This document shows, piece after piece, positions 1 to 11,633 of a DNA stretch of 64,000 nt (its first letter is position 1; each line of letters opens with the position of its first letter). The DNA is from Wolfiporia cocos (lineage: Eukaryota; Basidiomycota; Agaricomycetes; Polyporales; Phaeolaceae), in NCBI GenBank assembly GCA_029448655.1, contig JACCLO010000008.1, forward strand, positions 3,410,001 to 3,474,000, read 5' to 3'. Position numbers and translations under genes: made by a program. The notes under the pieces were generated by a model. That model saw only the letters and a list, made by a program, of their open reading frames with translations, was not told the DNA's origin and did no database searches.

Positions 1-625
1 ATGTATATTCTCTGGCAATGACTATCTATGAAGTTAGCTGCTTTCACTGTGGTTGGCAGCATATACTCATATCTCGTAGATTTTCGCAGGCAAAGCGCCC
101 TTCTCCGGCTTGCGCGATAGCCAAATTATGCGACTGGTCGTTGACAAGGGCGATCGTCCCTCACGGCCATTGGAGGCCATATCACATGGGCTATCAGATG
201 CTCTCTGGAAGCTAATAGAAACGTGCTGGCAGCAGGATCCAAAGCAGCGTCCTACAGTGTCACACGTACTGCATGAGTTGCATGCTGGGGTGCAAAGTGC
301 GAGCGAGAGCCCTCTTTCTGCCAGTTCCTCCATATACGATCCAAAGTCAAAGGGAACATTAGTTCTTGCCCTAGAGCAGCCTTCGCAATTTGACGATGAC
401 ATTTCACCTACTAAGGTATCAGTTTTACAAGTACCCACTTATATTTTGTTGCTTTACTTAGTTGTTTTTTACGTTTGTATTCTTCCTTTAAAAGCTTACA
501 TAGGCTAGTCTCAATCGACTGTTGATGAAGGAGCTTCCAGAGAGGAAATACCATTGCCATTGCGCACGATCAATCGTTTCAGTCAGCGTAGGACCCTGTC
601 ACTGTCATCGCGCATTTCACACTAG
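1..625 (+). CDS. Protein kinase, C-terminal part (5' end outside window)
   Basis: The window opens inside a kinase gene. Three exons join in phase: up to base 32, 80-415 and 509-625 (TAG), with introns of 47 and 93 bases. The first exon piece reads VYSLAMTIYE (subdomain IX) and continues IFAGKAPFSGL. Subdomain XI is clear as IETCWQQDPKQRPT. A Ser-rich tail of about 75 residues follows the kinase fold. The catalytic HRD and DFG motifs lie left of the window, so activity cannot be judged. The CW..(D)P..RPT pattern fits the tyrosine-kinase-like serine/threonine kinases that are expanded in agaricomycetes (family knowledge). Substrate and pathway are unknown. Confidence 0.8.
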
Positions 626-2463
626 TGGCCATGGAAGGACACCTACAAAATCCCCCTCTTGTGTGTCTTATCAAAGATCACGTTTCTTCTAGAGGGTGCC
701 AGGGCTGTTCCGAACTCTGTGTTCGAGGCTAGACGCGCACACCGACCTCTCCGTTCTGCCATCGCGCCGTGCATTCTCGTCCTCATGATCTCGCTGTATA
801 ACGCTGATGCACCCGCATTACAGGCAGGTCCCAGAACTGAACTCATCGTGCAGCGTTCTGCGCTGCCCATACCGACCGCACGGAGCTCTTCAGAAGGCTA
901 TACGTAAATGGCTTGCTGGATATGATGCTTGACCACCATCGTGTGCGCCGTACGTTTTAGCAGAGGAGACTGAAGGGGTGCTCAATACGTGCATCTGCTG
1001 CTCCGAGCCTCCGACGTCCCACAGATGTGCTCCACGCCTACCTCGACGCGCGTATCACAAGCTCTGCGCACTCGCGCAACGTGTAGACGACCCCCTGGGT
1101 GCCTGCTCTCTCGTCATACGGCGATGGCGGTGGACAGCTTCCGCTTCAACTCTATGCTTGTCGCGATGGTTCGGTGCCCGCGGTGAGCCGATCTGAGGCG
1201 ATCGTTAAAAACACTATCGTTATACACTAGAATGAAACGGAAACAGAGAGCGGTAAGGAGAGCGGAATGTACTTCTGCCGTTCTGCCGCACAGGTATGTG
1301 TCTTTCTTGTCCTCGTGAGACAGCGCGGCGTACTCTGCCCGCCTGCTGATGCTTGCGTCTCAGATATGTCGATTCTACGACATTCGGAGGCGTATAATGT
1401 TGAAAGACACGGGTGTTCTCACGCGCGGACTACCCCGCAAGACGTCCATGGCGCAGTACGCTTGCGCTCATTGGAAGCTTGCGGGTATATGTACAAGCTG
1501 TGGTGCATGATATGCTGCACGTACGTCTGCGTGCGGCACACTATGTGACTAAAGTGGTGCTGGTACTTTAGTCCCGTGGATGACGACGCGAGATATGGGT
1601 CGCATTTTAATCGACCACGCACCTGGATGCTAGCGGTAGCTCGAGATACACCACTACTGTGAGTGTGTATCGCTATTGTATAAGCGAAGAGTGGCCTCGG
1701 TACACGACCGGTATCGAGACGCTGACCATGAGCGATGATCGTAATCTTTCGCTGTACTCACGATGTCACGGGACATCAAAACCCTGGTCCGAATGAATTC
1801 TCGCGGTCAAGAATCGAGGACGTCTGCTGTAGCGCAGTGAGCTAGCACGTCAGGATGAGGGCGCGGAGTTGATTCTGAACGTGGCGGATCTAAATAACGC
1901 ATTGCGCATATATATAGCGGCAATGACTGCGACGGAACTTGTAGTGTTTAATATAACGGGCAGGTGCATCCGTGCTCCGAGACTCCTGCACTTTTGCCTC
2001 CGCTCGAGCATGAGCACACGTTGCGCTCCTTTTCTGTTGCACCACCAGCGTTGCTGTGGTGAGCAGCTTCAAAGACCCGAGTAGTCTAAGTCTACCTCCT
2101 GCGAGACCCTGACTGCAGCACAAACAGCCGAGTCTACTTAATTCTGAGAAGATTAAGGGGACCTCCAGACATCGGATATACGGGTGTCATTTGCAATGGC
2201 TGCAATGCACGCATCGCGCATTGGTGCCCGTGACAGCGTAAGCTTCAGTAGGTTCGTGGTCTGTTCGTCTCGGCAGCTTAAAGCGGCTTTGACACTACCG
2301 TCGTAGCGGTGTTACTGACATCGGCTTTCGCGATGACCTCGATTGGATACGTCGCTGGCGCCAAGATCTGTCCAAGTACAGATATACCAAGTGCATGTAT
2401 GTCTACGAGGTACACCAGTGGACGCTGCCACCGGCTCACAGATTACTAACCATTCGCTCCTAG
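626..2463. other. Intergenic stretch, no supported gene
   Basis: No ORF here has protein-like composition or joins to a neighbour through plausible introns. The last 150 bases may contain an unplaced 5' exon of the pseudokinase that follows, because that gene's reading frame is still open at its first recognised exon. Confidence 0.4.
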
Positions 2464-4239
2464 ACATCTTCACAGAAACTGTTAGAGAGATGCGAAGAGA
2501 TATGTGATGCAACGATGGAGGCCGCTGGCATCGGTGGAGTATCTCCTGATGCGCTTCGTCAACTCCGCAGGTTTTGCGAGCTTCTGATGGTGTTCGATCT
2601 GACTAAATCACGAATAGGTGGATTGCCGATATCGATGAGCACCTTGAGGAATGGGCACAACTGGATGTGCTTGCAACGCTCGCGAGGTCTTCGACCATCT
2701 ACGAGATAATCCTGCAACTTTATCGTGCTCAGGTTGGTTGACGTGGAAGCGCATCACCGAGACGACTTAACTTGCTCACCCGGACAGCCGGAGCCATATA
2801 ACGATACTACCTGGCCACTTCCAAGCATACAGGAAGTACTGCCATGCGTTGAGCTAGCACTAACAAATCAATATCTGAGACATCGCCTTGCGGAGATCGA
2901 GCCGGACAATGCGCTGAAGCTAATCGACCTCTTCGAAGAAGTACCTGCGTTTCTTCGCTCACTCATGATCAGGCATGCCGCTCATCAAGCAATAGATCGC
3001 CCGATATGTCAAGTCACACCCGCGCTTGCGTGAAAATATGTCTGACGCAACACGTCAACTATACGCTCAACATTTGTCGTTGGAACAGGCGCGTACCGGC
3101 GATCCAAGGCTGCCGAGACAAGCAGGAGATCATTGTTAGTCCTCCTCTCAGCTTTTTAGAATGAGAATTGCCTAATTTCTGCGTCAGCAACTTTCCTGGT
3201 ATCCTTCCTTCGTATAATTGGCAAGGGCACCTACGGGAAGGTTTATTTGGTTAGAAATGTGACGACGAATGAAGCAATGGCGTTGAAGCGAGTTGACGTC
3301 CCGAGCTCCGCAACACACGAGAGCAATCCTCGGCGAGCCTCAATCCCCAATTCCTTTTCTCGCGAGGTTGAGATGCTCACCAAGCTCGATCACCTCAACG
3401 TTGTACCGTATCTTGGCGTTGACAAAATGCCTACCTCGTTGAATATGTGAGTTCGCACTATCAATGTTTCTTTTGCTAGATTGTCTCTCCACCCCTCAGA
3501 TTCTTTGAATACATTCCCGGCGGTTCCATTGCTGGCCGCTTGCGTAAGCATGGCAAGCTGAATGAAGAAGTGATAAAGCTATTTGCTAGCCAAACTCTTG
3601 ACGGCTTGGAGTACTTACATAGCAAGGACATTATTCATGGGGTATTTATACATCGCTTCTCATCATCGATCACCACTCATGCGTGCATCTGTGTAGCGCC
3701 TGGATTCCAACCACATCCTCCTGAATAAGTCCGACATCTGCAAGATCTCACTCTGCATCTCCAGTATCACAGATAGAGATTCTACAGTCAATGTACCTTT
3801 CCTGGGACATGGCTCCGCGCTCTGTATGGCTCCTGAAATGCTCACATATTCTGTTACGAGTCTCAGCTCGAAAGTTGACATTTGGGGCATCGGATATGTG
3901 GTGTACGAGATGTGGAGCGGCCGGAAACAGTGGAATGAGCAGGGTGGTCAGACTATCGAGTTCCATGTACGTAAGGGTAGAGCTGCCGGAGCGATGCACT
4001 GACACAACACGGCTTCACTAGGCAAAGCAAGGTTCACTAGTTCCAGCGGATGTTCATCTGTCCCCGCTCGCTAAGGACTTTCTGCAGAAGTGCTTTGCAA
4101 TGTAAGCAGTGTCTTCGTAGGAGAACGTCTCTGATATTTTTCGTGTAGAGATCCGAATGAACGCTCCACCGCCACAGAGTTGCGGAAACACCCATACCTT
4201 GTGCCTGAACGGACCTGGATGCTCAACGGTCTCAGATAG
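2464..4239 (+). CDS. BCK1/MAPKKK-like pseudokinase
   Basis: Exons join in phase as 2464-2570, 2618-2732, 2788-2940, 2996-3134, 3188-3446, 3500-3641, 3697-3966, 4022-4101 and 4149-4239; the true 5' end is uncertain. The kinase domain starts at IIGKGTYGKVYLV. It keeps the VAIK-type lysine (MALKR), the helix-C glutamate (SREVEML) and the APE motif (CMAPEML). It resembles the BCK1 branch of MAPKKKs (FFEYIPGGSIAGRLRKHG, LDGLEYLHSKDIIH). The catalytic loop, however, reads HGRLDSNHIL instead of the usual HRDLKxDNIL, and DFG is replaced by LCI in KISLCISS. The catalytic Asp, the loop Lys/Asn and the metal-binding Asp are therefore absent. All introns keep phase and no stop interrupts it, so it looks like a maintained pseudokinase rather than a dead gene. 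A scaffold or regulatory role is inference. The N-terminal 200 residues are helical and unrecognised. Confidence 0.8.
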
Positions 4240-5333
4240 CCCGTTATTCACCTCCTTATCAGCGGATTATGCAAGATAGATGCACAGGTCCCTCTCAATA
4301 TCTCGTCTTCCCGTTGTCACGCACCATCATACCGTATCATCATATACTACGACGACAGCATCGTATTGATATCTTTCTATGTTCGAGCAGCAAGTGCGGA
4401 GTGTGGAAATGCTCTACACATCGACTCACCTCATCTATCATGAGCTGATGAGCCACTGTGCCGTCCCCCCATGGTGCATGTGGACAGATGTCTCGATCTG
4501 TTATTTTGTCATGGGCGACATAATGGATTAAGCCGTTGTGCAATGGCTATTTGGGCGCATTCAGATTCGGCTAGTTGTCGCATGAAGAATCGCAGATCAA
4601 AATGAAGCTCGTATAGCCGAAAACATGGCATGTTTTTGGATCGACTCAATGTTTCCGCAATTGACATGTTACAACTGTGGCGCTAGTTGTCATATTAACA
4701 TGGCACATGTCCTGGCTATTCGCAGTGCATATTAAGATAGTACATGGAGCACTCGTGGCTCTTTGAAAGCCATCTGCGTGTTATGTCTGAAATCATGCCT
4801 TCTAGACTTTTAGGAATGCGGGATTGTCGGATCCTCCATCCTCATGCACGTGCCATGAACGAGGGGATTATGTAATCACTGCATCGCAGGCGCCTCATTC
4901 TGCTATCCCTAGAGCACAACCTGCCGTTTCACAAGATATGACTGATCAGCCAACGCGCGTTCCATACTAGTGACTCGGTAAGCACTTGTGCTTTTGCTTA
5001 ATAGCGGATGGCCAGCTAGCGGCGTATATACGTTGAACTGATAACCGTTTCTACACCGAGACTAACAACAAAATGTAAGTAGGCTCTGACGCAGCGCTCA
5101 TATCGACTCGCTCTGTTGGTGCTTACGCCTGCTACGACTAGACTCGCAGCTGTGAGATTCGTGCACAAGCTAACTAGCAAACCTTATTGCAACAAATTGT
5201 TCCTGACTTGAGATGCGGACAACAGACACGTGCTGCCCTCGCTTGTCGCCGCCTTCATCTGCCAAAATCCACACACCATCCCCGAAACCAGCTACATTCC
5301 ACCTTCCTCCTTCCTTCCAGCTTCACATTAAAT
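4240..5333. other. Intergenic stretch, no supported gene
   Basis: This lies between the pseudokinase stop and the convergent dehydrogenase stop. Only short ORFs without protein-like composition are present. It presumably holds both 3' untranslated regions. Confidence 0.4.
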
Positions 5334-6293
5334 TTACCATTTTATCTCCTGCCCATTATGCCCGTAGAACCTTCCCGAATTTTGCGCTGTCGCGCTCGTT
5401 GCGAGCTTCAGCTGCGCGGCCACCGTCTCGTGTGGTTCCGTCATTGCGCCCGGTCCGCCCATGTCTAAGCACAGAGTCTGATTTATACGACTCTTGTTTG
5501 CTCATGGCGGGCATTACGCACCCGTCTTGACCCATCCGGGGTCAATAACATACGCAATCAAGTCCGGACGCGCCTTCGCCTGCTTATACGTCTGCGTTGC
5601 ACGTTAGCACGATTCATGGACACAGTCATACGAGATACCAGAAGAGTGGGGACGTACAAGCATGTTCAATGCCGTTTTGCTCACGCTATACGTCGCATTC
5701 TTCCCGCCAAAATCGAGCGAGATACTTGCGAGCCCACTTGTCATGTTCACAATCACCTTCCTGTGTCCCTTCTCCAGCAGCGGTAAGTACACCTGCGCAA
5801 GCAGAGCCGGTCCCGCAACATTCGCGCTAAGGGTTGCCAGCAGCCGCTCGTACGAGAACTCGAACGCCGAGTCGTTTCCCTCGTTCTGTACACTCGTACA
5901 TGCGTCTCACCTGCGTCATTAACCATAGAAGCGGGCACTTACGATTGCAGCGTTGTTGTACAGATAGTCGAGCCCGCACTCACCCAGGATCTCGACAACA
6001 GGTGCAACCGAGCTGCGAATGGATGCCTCATCACTCACGTCAAGCGCTACAATGTGTAGCGCGCCCTTCGCGTTCGCCTTCAAAGCTTGAAGCCCGGCCG
6101 CACGTGGGGGGTCGCGGCAAGTCGCAACCACCGTGTTGGATGGCGATGCGACGAGCTGCCGCACGAGCTCTAGCCCAATTCCGCGTGAGGTGCTGCCAGT
6201 GTGGCAATTTGTCAGCCGCTTGAAAGAGTTTCACGGTCGCAAACGAGGGGCCGCTGCTTACCCTGTAATGAGCCAAGTCGCAGAGTCAGACAT
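5334..6293 (-). CDS. Short-chain dehydrogenase/reductase (SDR)
   Basis: Five exons on the minus strand, 6262-6293, 5943-6192, 5658-5885, 5522-5591 and 5334-5464, give 236 residues with every phase consistent. The N-terminus carries the Rossmann motif TGTSRGIG (residues 10-17). The structural NNAA motif sits at 90-93, the likely catalytic Ser at about 144 in VNMTSGLAS, and the catalytic Tyr-Lys pair in YSVSK (160-164). The protein ends FYGHNGQEIKW, a typical end for the small sniffer/C-factor-like SDRs (family knowledge). It is expected to be a cytosolic NAD(P)(H)-dependent oxidoreductase. The substrate cannot be read from sequence. The length is normal for the family, nothing is broken, and no cluster partners are nearby. 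Confidence 0.9.
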
Positions 6294-7539
6294 GGTGGGC
6301 AATCAGCGCAGGGGGAAAGCAGACGCTAGGTTCGACATTCTGTTGTGAACCTATGACTGATGAACGTACGCGGTCGCTTGGGCGGAGCGGGGAATTTTCG
6401 GCCTTGTCACGCCTCCTCCTCGGACTCATGGATGGATCATTGTACACGTGCCGGAACTACCGCGAGCTTCGCTTATCTGCGCACTAGCTAGTGCCTAGCG
6501 CAGCTACAGCGCAAGGCGCTAAGCTAGTGTGGCGTTGTGGCAGCGATCATTTATCATTGCCACCGCCCGCCGACAGGGACGCCGACACTTCGAACAGCCA
6601 CAAGTTACAGACAGCTATTAGGCACTTACCCTCCGTTAGGTACGTATTTCTCTCAGGCCGCAACTCTGGTGCGGTCTTTCTGTCGACTAATGACACCTCA
6701 ATCCTGTGATCACTGACACTTAATCCTTCATTGCACCAGAGCATGCCCTGGCGTGTTATTATGGAGTGCAGCACAGCCACACGGCGCGCTGTTGTATTTC
6801 CTTGCTCTAGTGAAGACCCCACACTGCGGCGTTCGATATTTTTCACTGTCGCTTAACACAATCGGGTATGCAAACTGAAGATGGCGACTTGGTCAGCGTG
6901 CAGTGCGGTGTGAACGGCAATTTGTCAGTTGTGTACGCAGCATATCTATCCTCTCTTCTAATTGATAAGACACTTCGAGGTGAGACTTAGATATTTCACG
7001 CGACTGTTGTGAAGTTGGTATGTGCTGACCGATATCTTTAAATATGTCATACCACAATCTCTCGACTGAAGACTTGTATCAACGCAGTGCGTAGTAGCGC
7101 ACGCACTTGATTTGCTGGCAGATCGGTATCAGCTTGTGTGGCGCTGTGGCCTTCTTGCGGGCTTGGCAGTAATCCGGCCAGTGCACACTGCGCACATGAC
7201 TCTCGCTAGTGCATTCTTGATTAGCCTCTACAATAGCACAATATTGCAACTCTCGTCTATTTTTCTTTTCGTTTCTTGTCCAAATCGACTAACTTGAGCA
7301 CAGCAACGACGCAGGACGCATTGGGGACATTACTAGCTTATTCTGCGGCGAATCAGTGGCGCTCCGTCAAGTACTTTGATTAATGGCCACACTATAAGCA
7401 GCCAGACCATTGCAAGCTATAAAGTACAGGAGAACGGCTCATTTTTGAATTTAATATCCTCTCCAGTCAACTTCGCATTCTGGTAACATCTCGGCCTGTG
7501 CTTCCTCGTGCTAGCCATATAATCAGACAACTACAGAGA
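6294..7539. other. Intergenic stretch; possible TATA element at 7418-7424
   Basis: No convincing coding sequence. A TATAAAG hexamer-plus-one at 7418-7424 lies about 115 bases before the ATG of the next ORF and could be its core promoter. The part next to 6293 presumably holds the dehydrogenase promoter. Confidence 0.35.
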
Positions 7540-8082
7540 ATGGCTAAGCAGATAAGCAAATCCTGCGTTTCCCAGAACTCTGACTCCCGCCCTTCCCTCT
7601 CTCATGTCGGCAACTCCGATTCTACGGTCGTACCATCGTCACCAACACCATATCGTAACGACGATAACTTTCCCAAGGAGTTATACGCATACGCATTGAG
7701 TCTCGCCAGTGTTAGGTCCTCCTCCGGTGAAGACGGTCCTCTATGTCAAGCTCATGCCGAAGATGTTGCGCTGGAGCTGCCCTCGCCCGCGAATAAATAT
7801 GGGGCAATCAGGAATCGAGGAAGGGCAGCACGGGATGCAGCACGTGAGCTTGGTTCGACTGTTCGCCTTGTCTGCCCCTCCAGTGCAGGCAAATGCGATG
7901 ACGATTCATCCTTTTCAAAAGAAGGAGCAAATTGGGATTGGGATATCGCTGCCGAGTTAGGTGATGTCACCTCATCAAGTAATGGAGAAGACATTGCAAA
8001 GTGTTCTGCAAAAATAACGGACAGCTACAATCGTAGCGTTGTCGGGCGTTCAAGTAACCGAGACTTGAATGTGATTTATTGA
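7540..8082 (+). CDS. Hypothetical protein, 180 residues
   Basis: A single uninterrupted ORF from ATG at 7540 (MAKQISKSC) to TGA at 8080-8082. The product is Ser-rich and acidic in its second half, with no signal peptide, membrane span or recognised domain. A TATAAAG element lies about 115 bases upstream. An earlier in-frame GTG exists, but ATG is the better start. I do not recognise the protein. It could be a small species-restricted gene or a chance ORF; composition and length mildly favour a real gene. Confidence 0.4.
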   Translation: MAKQISKSCVSQNSDSRPSLSHVGNSDSTVVPSSPTPYRNDDNFPKELYAYALSLASVRSSSGEDGPLCQAHAEDVALELPSPANKYGAIRNRGRAARDAARELGSTVRLVCPSSAGKCDDDSSFSKEGANWDWDIAAELGDVTSSSNGEDIAKCSAKITDSYNRSVVGRSSNRDLNVIY

Positions 8083-10482
8083 CGATTCATAAGACTTATG
8101 AGGTTCGTCGTACTTGTCCCATTACTGCTGCTAGTCCTGAGGTGCTGTCTATATTAGACAGTTTGCGGCCACACATGAATGGCTCCATTGTTGTGTATAG
8201 ACGGCTGGGCGATCACATCGCCGAATATAGATTATATGTACTTGAGCCAGCCACTCAAATGGCGTTGTGTATCTATGCATGGCTCACTCGATCTATCAAG
8301 TGAAGTGTGAACCTGATTGCATAACATTCCGTACATCCATGTGTCAAGATATGTCCATTGAGTTAATATAGCCGCATAACTTAGTAGGTAATAGGAACTT
8401 CGAAGACGATAGGGACGGTACGTATACGAGCAAACATGGCATCGTATGTGCACCATTTATCCTTATGACAGATTTTGCGGACACACGCTAAACGGAAGGA
8501 CGGAGTGGAAGAATCTCTGATCTATATTGAACCCACTACTGGCGCTATCGACAAACCGTCATCAGGGACAACACTTAACACATATGTAAAGTCCGAGAAT
8601 ACCAGACTCATCAATGCGCTACAAGGAAGAGAACACTATATATCGAACAGAAAAACATGGCACAGATGCATGTACAATCTCTGCAGCCTGTTAAGAGCGT
8701 AAGGCCTCTGCGCGCTAAAAACCGCAGTGGAAGCCACGACGCCTGAAATACACTCGCATCCATAGGTCTTCTACCCACGGATCCTGTCTCTTCAAGCGCG
8801 TCCAGCGAGCAAGGCTTTGGGAAAGCAATGCGCCTTGCGCATCGAGCCCCTAAGTTTCTGACGGGATAGAGGATGCCGGTTCCACTCCGCATGCATGAGC
8901 TCAATACAAAGTCATTGCCGAATATCAGCCACCACAGCGATATCTGGGCTTAATATATTCCTACCCGTGGCCTAGGTGAGTGGAAACCATCTGAGTATCC
9001 CCGGGAAGGGCATGTTGATCATACTCAAGGTCATTCAGCGGAATAGCCAATTCAGACATCGTCATCGAGGCTAGGTAGAAGGCGGAAATAGTATATCCCT
9101 AACTTACTGTAAATCTCCCTCCGCCACTCCGGCTCTCATTCGAGCCATACGTAGAGGTAAAGAGTTCACGCACATCAATTTCTGAATGTACAACTTTGGA
9201 CGGATTGCTGACCGTCATGCATCAAATTTGGCGAAAGCGGGCGGATCGCAAGTTCATATAGACAAGAGGATGTCGAGCAGGATGAAGAGAAACTATGGCC
9301 GAATAATAACGAGATGGATGAACTACGATGTTACAGAACCATCAGACTCTGATAATGCCATATACAGCGATACACCATATTCCACGGGATGCTGTGCTAC
9401 AACTGTGGCCAGCAACTTCGTCCAGATGTAATCCCCATATCATTATCTTTATGAAACTATCCAGAAGGCGAATGTCCGTGCTTGCATTGACCGTATCAAC
9501 GGATAATCCAGAGCATGTGGCACAATTTCTCAGACACTCCATCAAAAGCTCGAGGCCGCGGCACTGGTTCTTGCGAACAATCAAGTAGTCCTCAATCTTT
9601 TTCGAAGTGGAGCTATAATGTGGTACTTCCATAGTCATTGTGCTCTATGTGGCACCCACAGTACGGCATAATTCGATAATATCCGATTTCCCTGGTTGAT
9701 TTTGCAGTGTCACAAACGGTAACCATCTGTAATTGCTTCAGATTAAAACAACTACATTTCAATATCTCAGAAACGGGCTTGCGTTTGAACGTGGCCGAGT
9801 TCCCATCGCGTCTCATTCCGGCGCCACTGGCTTCAGATTCAGAGACTGATGTCTTCCAGACGCAAGATCGTGATATGCGAGGCGCGACCAAAGTCGGAAA
9901 CACACCATCAAAGCCATTGATATGATGAATGCATGGATGAACATACGACCGTACGCGTTCTGCAGTGCACTGTCATATAAGGTTCAATCAAGCACACGCC
10001 GAGTACACCGGTAATTGAGCGCTCTCGGGGACTCTGAGACTGTGCCTGGATCTATTAGTATACGCCATATACTCTCCCTGGTGATTGGTGTAGTTGATAG
10101 TAGGATTGATAAATTTCTGTAAGTCTCAGGATTATTGTGCGGTGCTCCCCGGACCACTACACACTCAAATACAGCTACTTCGAGCGCACTTATGAAACGC
10201 GTATACTGCCCATTGTTCTTATTCACCAGACGTGTTGCAATGCACTCATTCTCACTGCAGCAAGTGCTGCACGAATATATTAGGCAGTCTACTCAGAAAT
10301 CCTTTCAGCTAGTGGCTACGACACCTGCTGCCCTTGACTGAGAACATTGCTCTCAGAAGAGGATCCTGTCGCGAGGGATTGCGACTCCGGTCAAAAACGG
10401 GTAGTACAAGAAGGCCTTCTGCCATCATGACCCGGTGAGCGCACCTTCGCACTATTGATTCAATCCATGAGCTTCGATCACT
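8083..10482. other. Intergenic stretch, no supported gene
   Basis: Only ORFs shorter than 100 codons with mixed composition, in all frames. Nothing could be joined into a sensible spliced gene. No repeats to other parts of the window were noticed. Confidence 0.35.
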
Positions 10483-11155
10483 ATGATACTCTCCTCACAG
10501 ACATTGACATCCACTTCAATACACACGTCTGCTCCTGTGTCTACTGTCGCACAGACGGTATCGACTTCGATCGCTCCGTGGTGCGCTGCACTGGAGTCAC
10601 AATCCCATGTACCGCTCGCAGATAACCTCCGGATGGTTGTCCCTGTCGGGGTCGTGGCTGGAATGCTTGGTGCGGCCGCCATAATGACATGCGCATGGTT
10701 CGTTAGGAGATGGAGGAGGCGTGTTCGCGAAAAGAAAAACGATTGTAAGCGATTCTGCATGCTCTGTATATCATCACCTCACAAAGCCTTCAGCCGAAAG
10801 TGCAATAATGGCACAGCCATATACAGTACAACAAGTCGTAGAAGACAGTCACATCGACGGGCATGTCGACGTGCTACCATCAGCGATGCACTGTGGACGC
10901 GAAAACACGCAGGGCAGCCGCCCGCCGTCTTACACATCTTATACAACGATGGCAAATTCTGCGCCACCACTGCCAGACTCCTCACCATACAGCGCACAGT
11001 CACATACCTGCGCACAAACATCAGATACCGCCATGGCGTGTTTGCATGGGAGCACATCTTCGCATTCAGTACCCAGAGATGATCTGGATGAGCGAGCAGG
11101 TGCCGCGCCTTCTGCTTCTAAAGTCGGCGGTAGACCATACGATTTGAACCGATGA
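10483..11155 (+). CDS. Single-pass membrane protein, unknown function
   Basis: Two exons, 10483-10744 and 10794-11155, join in phase 1. The first encodes a Ser/Thr-rich extracellular-type stretch and one membrane span (VVPVGVVAGMLGAAAIMTC), followed at once by a basic stop-transfer cluster (RRWRRRVREKK). The second encodes a soluble tail with PPSY and several Pro/Ser motifs. The inferred topology is Ser/Thr-rich outside, tail in the cytosol, like many basidiomycete mid2-like or sensor-like proteins. No signal peptide is visible from this ATG, so an upstream exon is likely missing: an acceptor-like CACAG lies just inside the present start. The ligand and family are unknown. Confidence 0.6.
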
Positions 11156-11633
11156 GGATACGACATCAACCTGTCATAATTTCTTATACCATTCCTTCGT
11201 AATGTCGTATACCGTTTCTTGGTGTATACCTTCAATTTTGGCTGCGTTCTTTTTACGACACTGCGGCGCAGTGATATCCCTGCCAAAGTCTGCATACTGT
11301 ATCATAGCCAGATTGCATTAGCATATACGTATTCAGTAGCTATCCACATTGTGTACCACTGCCTGCTGTAATTTGGTCCATCTGTCGAGAACTTACGTTC
11401 AACGTTTCGTCTTGTATACCTTCGAGCTGCGACATTTCCAGTGTGGAGGGATTGATGAGACCTCAATCCTTCGAACGAGAAGTAAATAGTATAACGATAT
11501 CTAGGTTTACACATACACTACAGTAAATCGAAATATTTACACACATTAAATCATAGCGGCGGTCGTGTAGCTATGAACATGCAGTCCGTCATTACATCTT
11601 CTACCCCTCCGCATCCTTACGGTGCCGCCACCA
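11156..11633. other. Convergent intergenic stretch
   Basis: AT-rich spacer between two genes that end towards each other. It presumably holds both 3' ends; no gene was seen. Confidence 0.4.
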
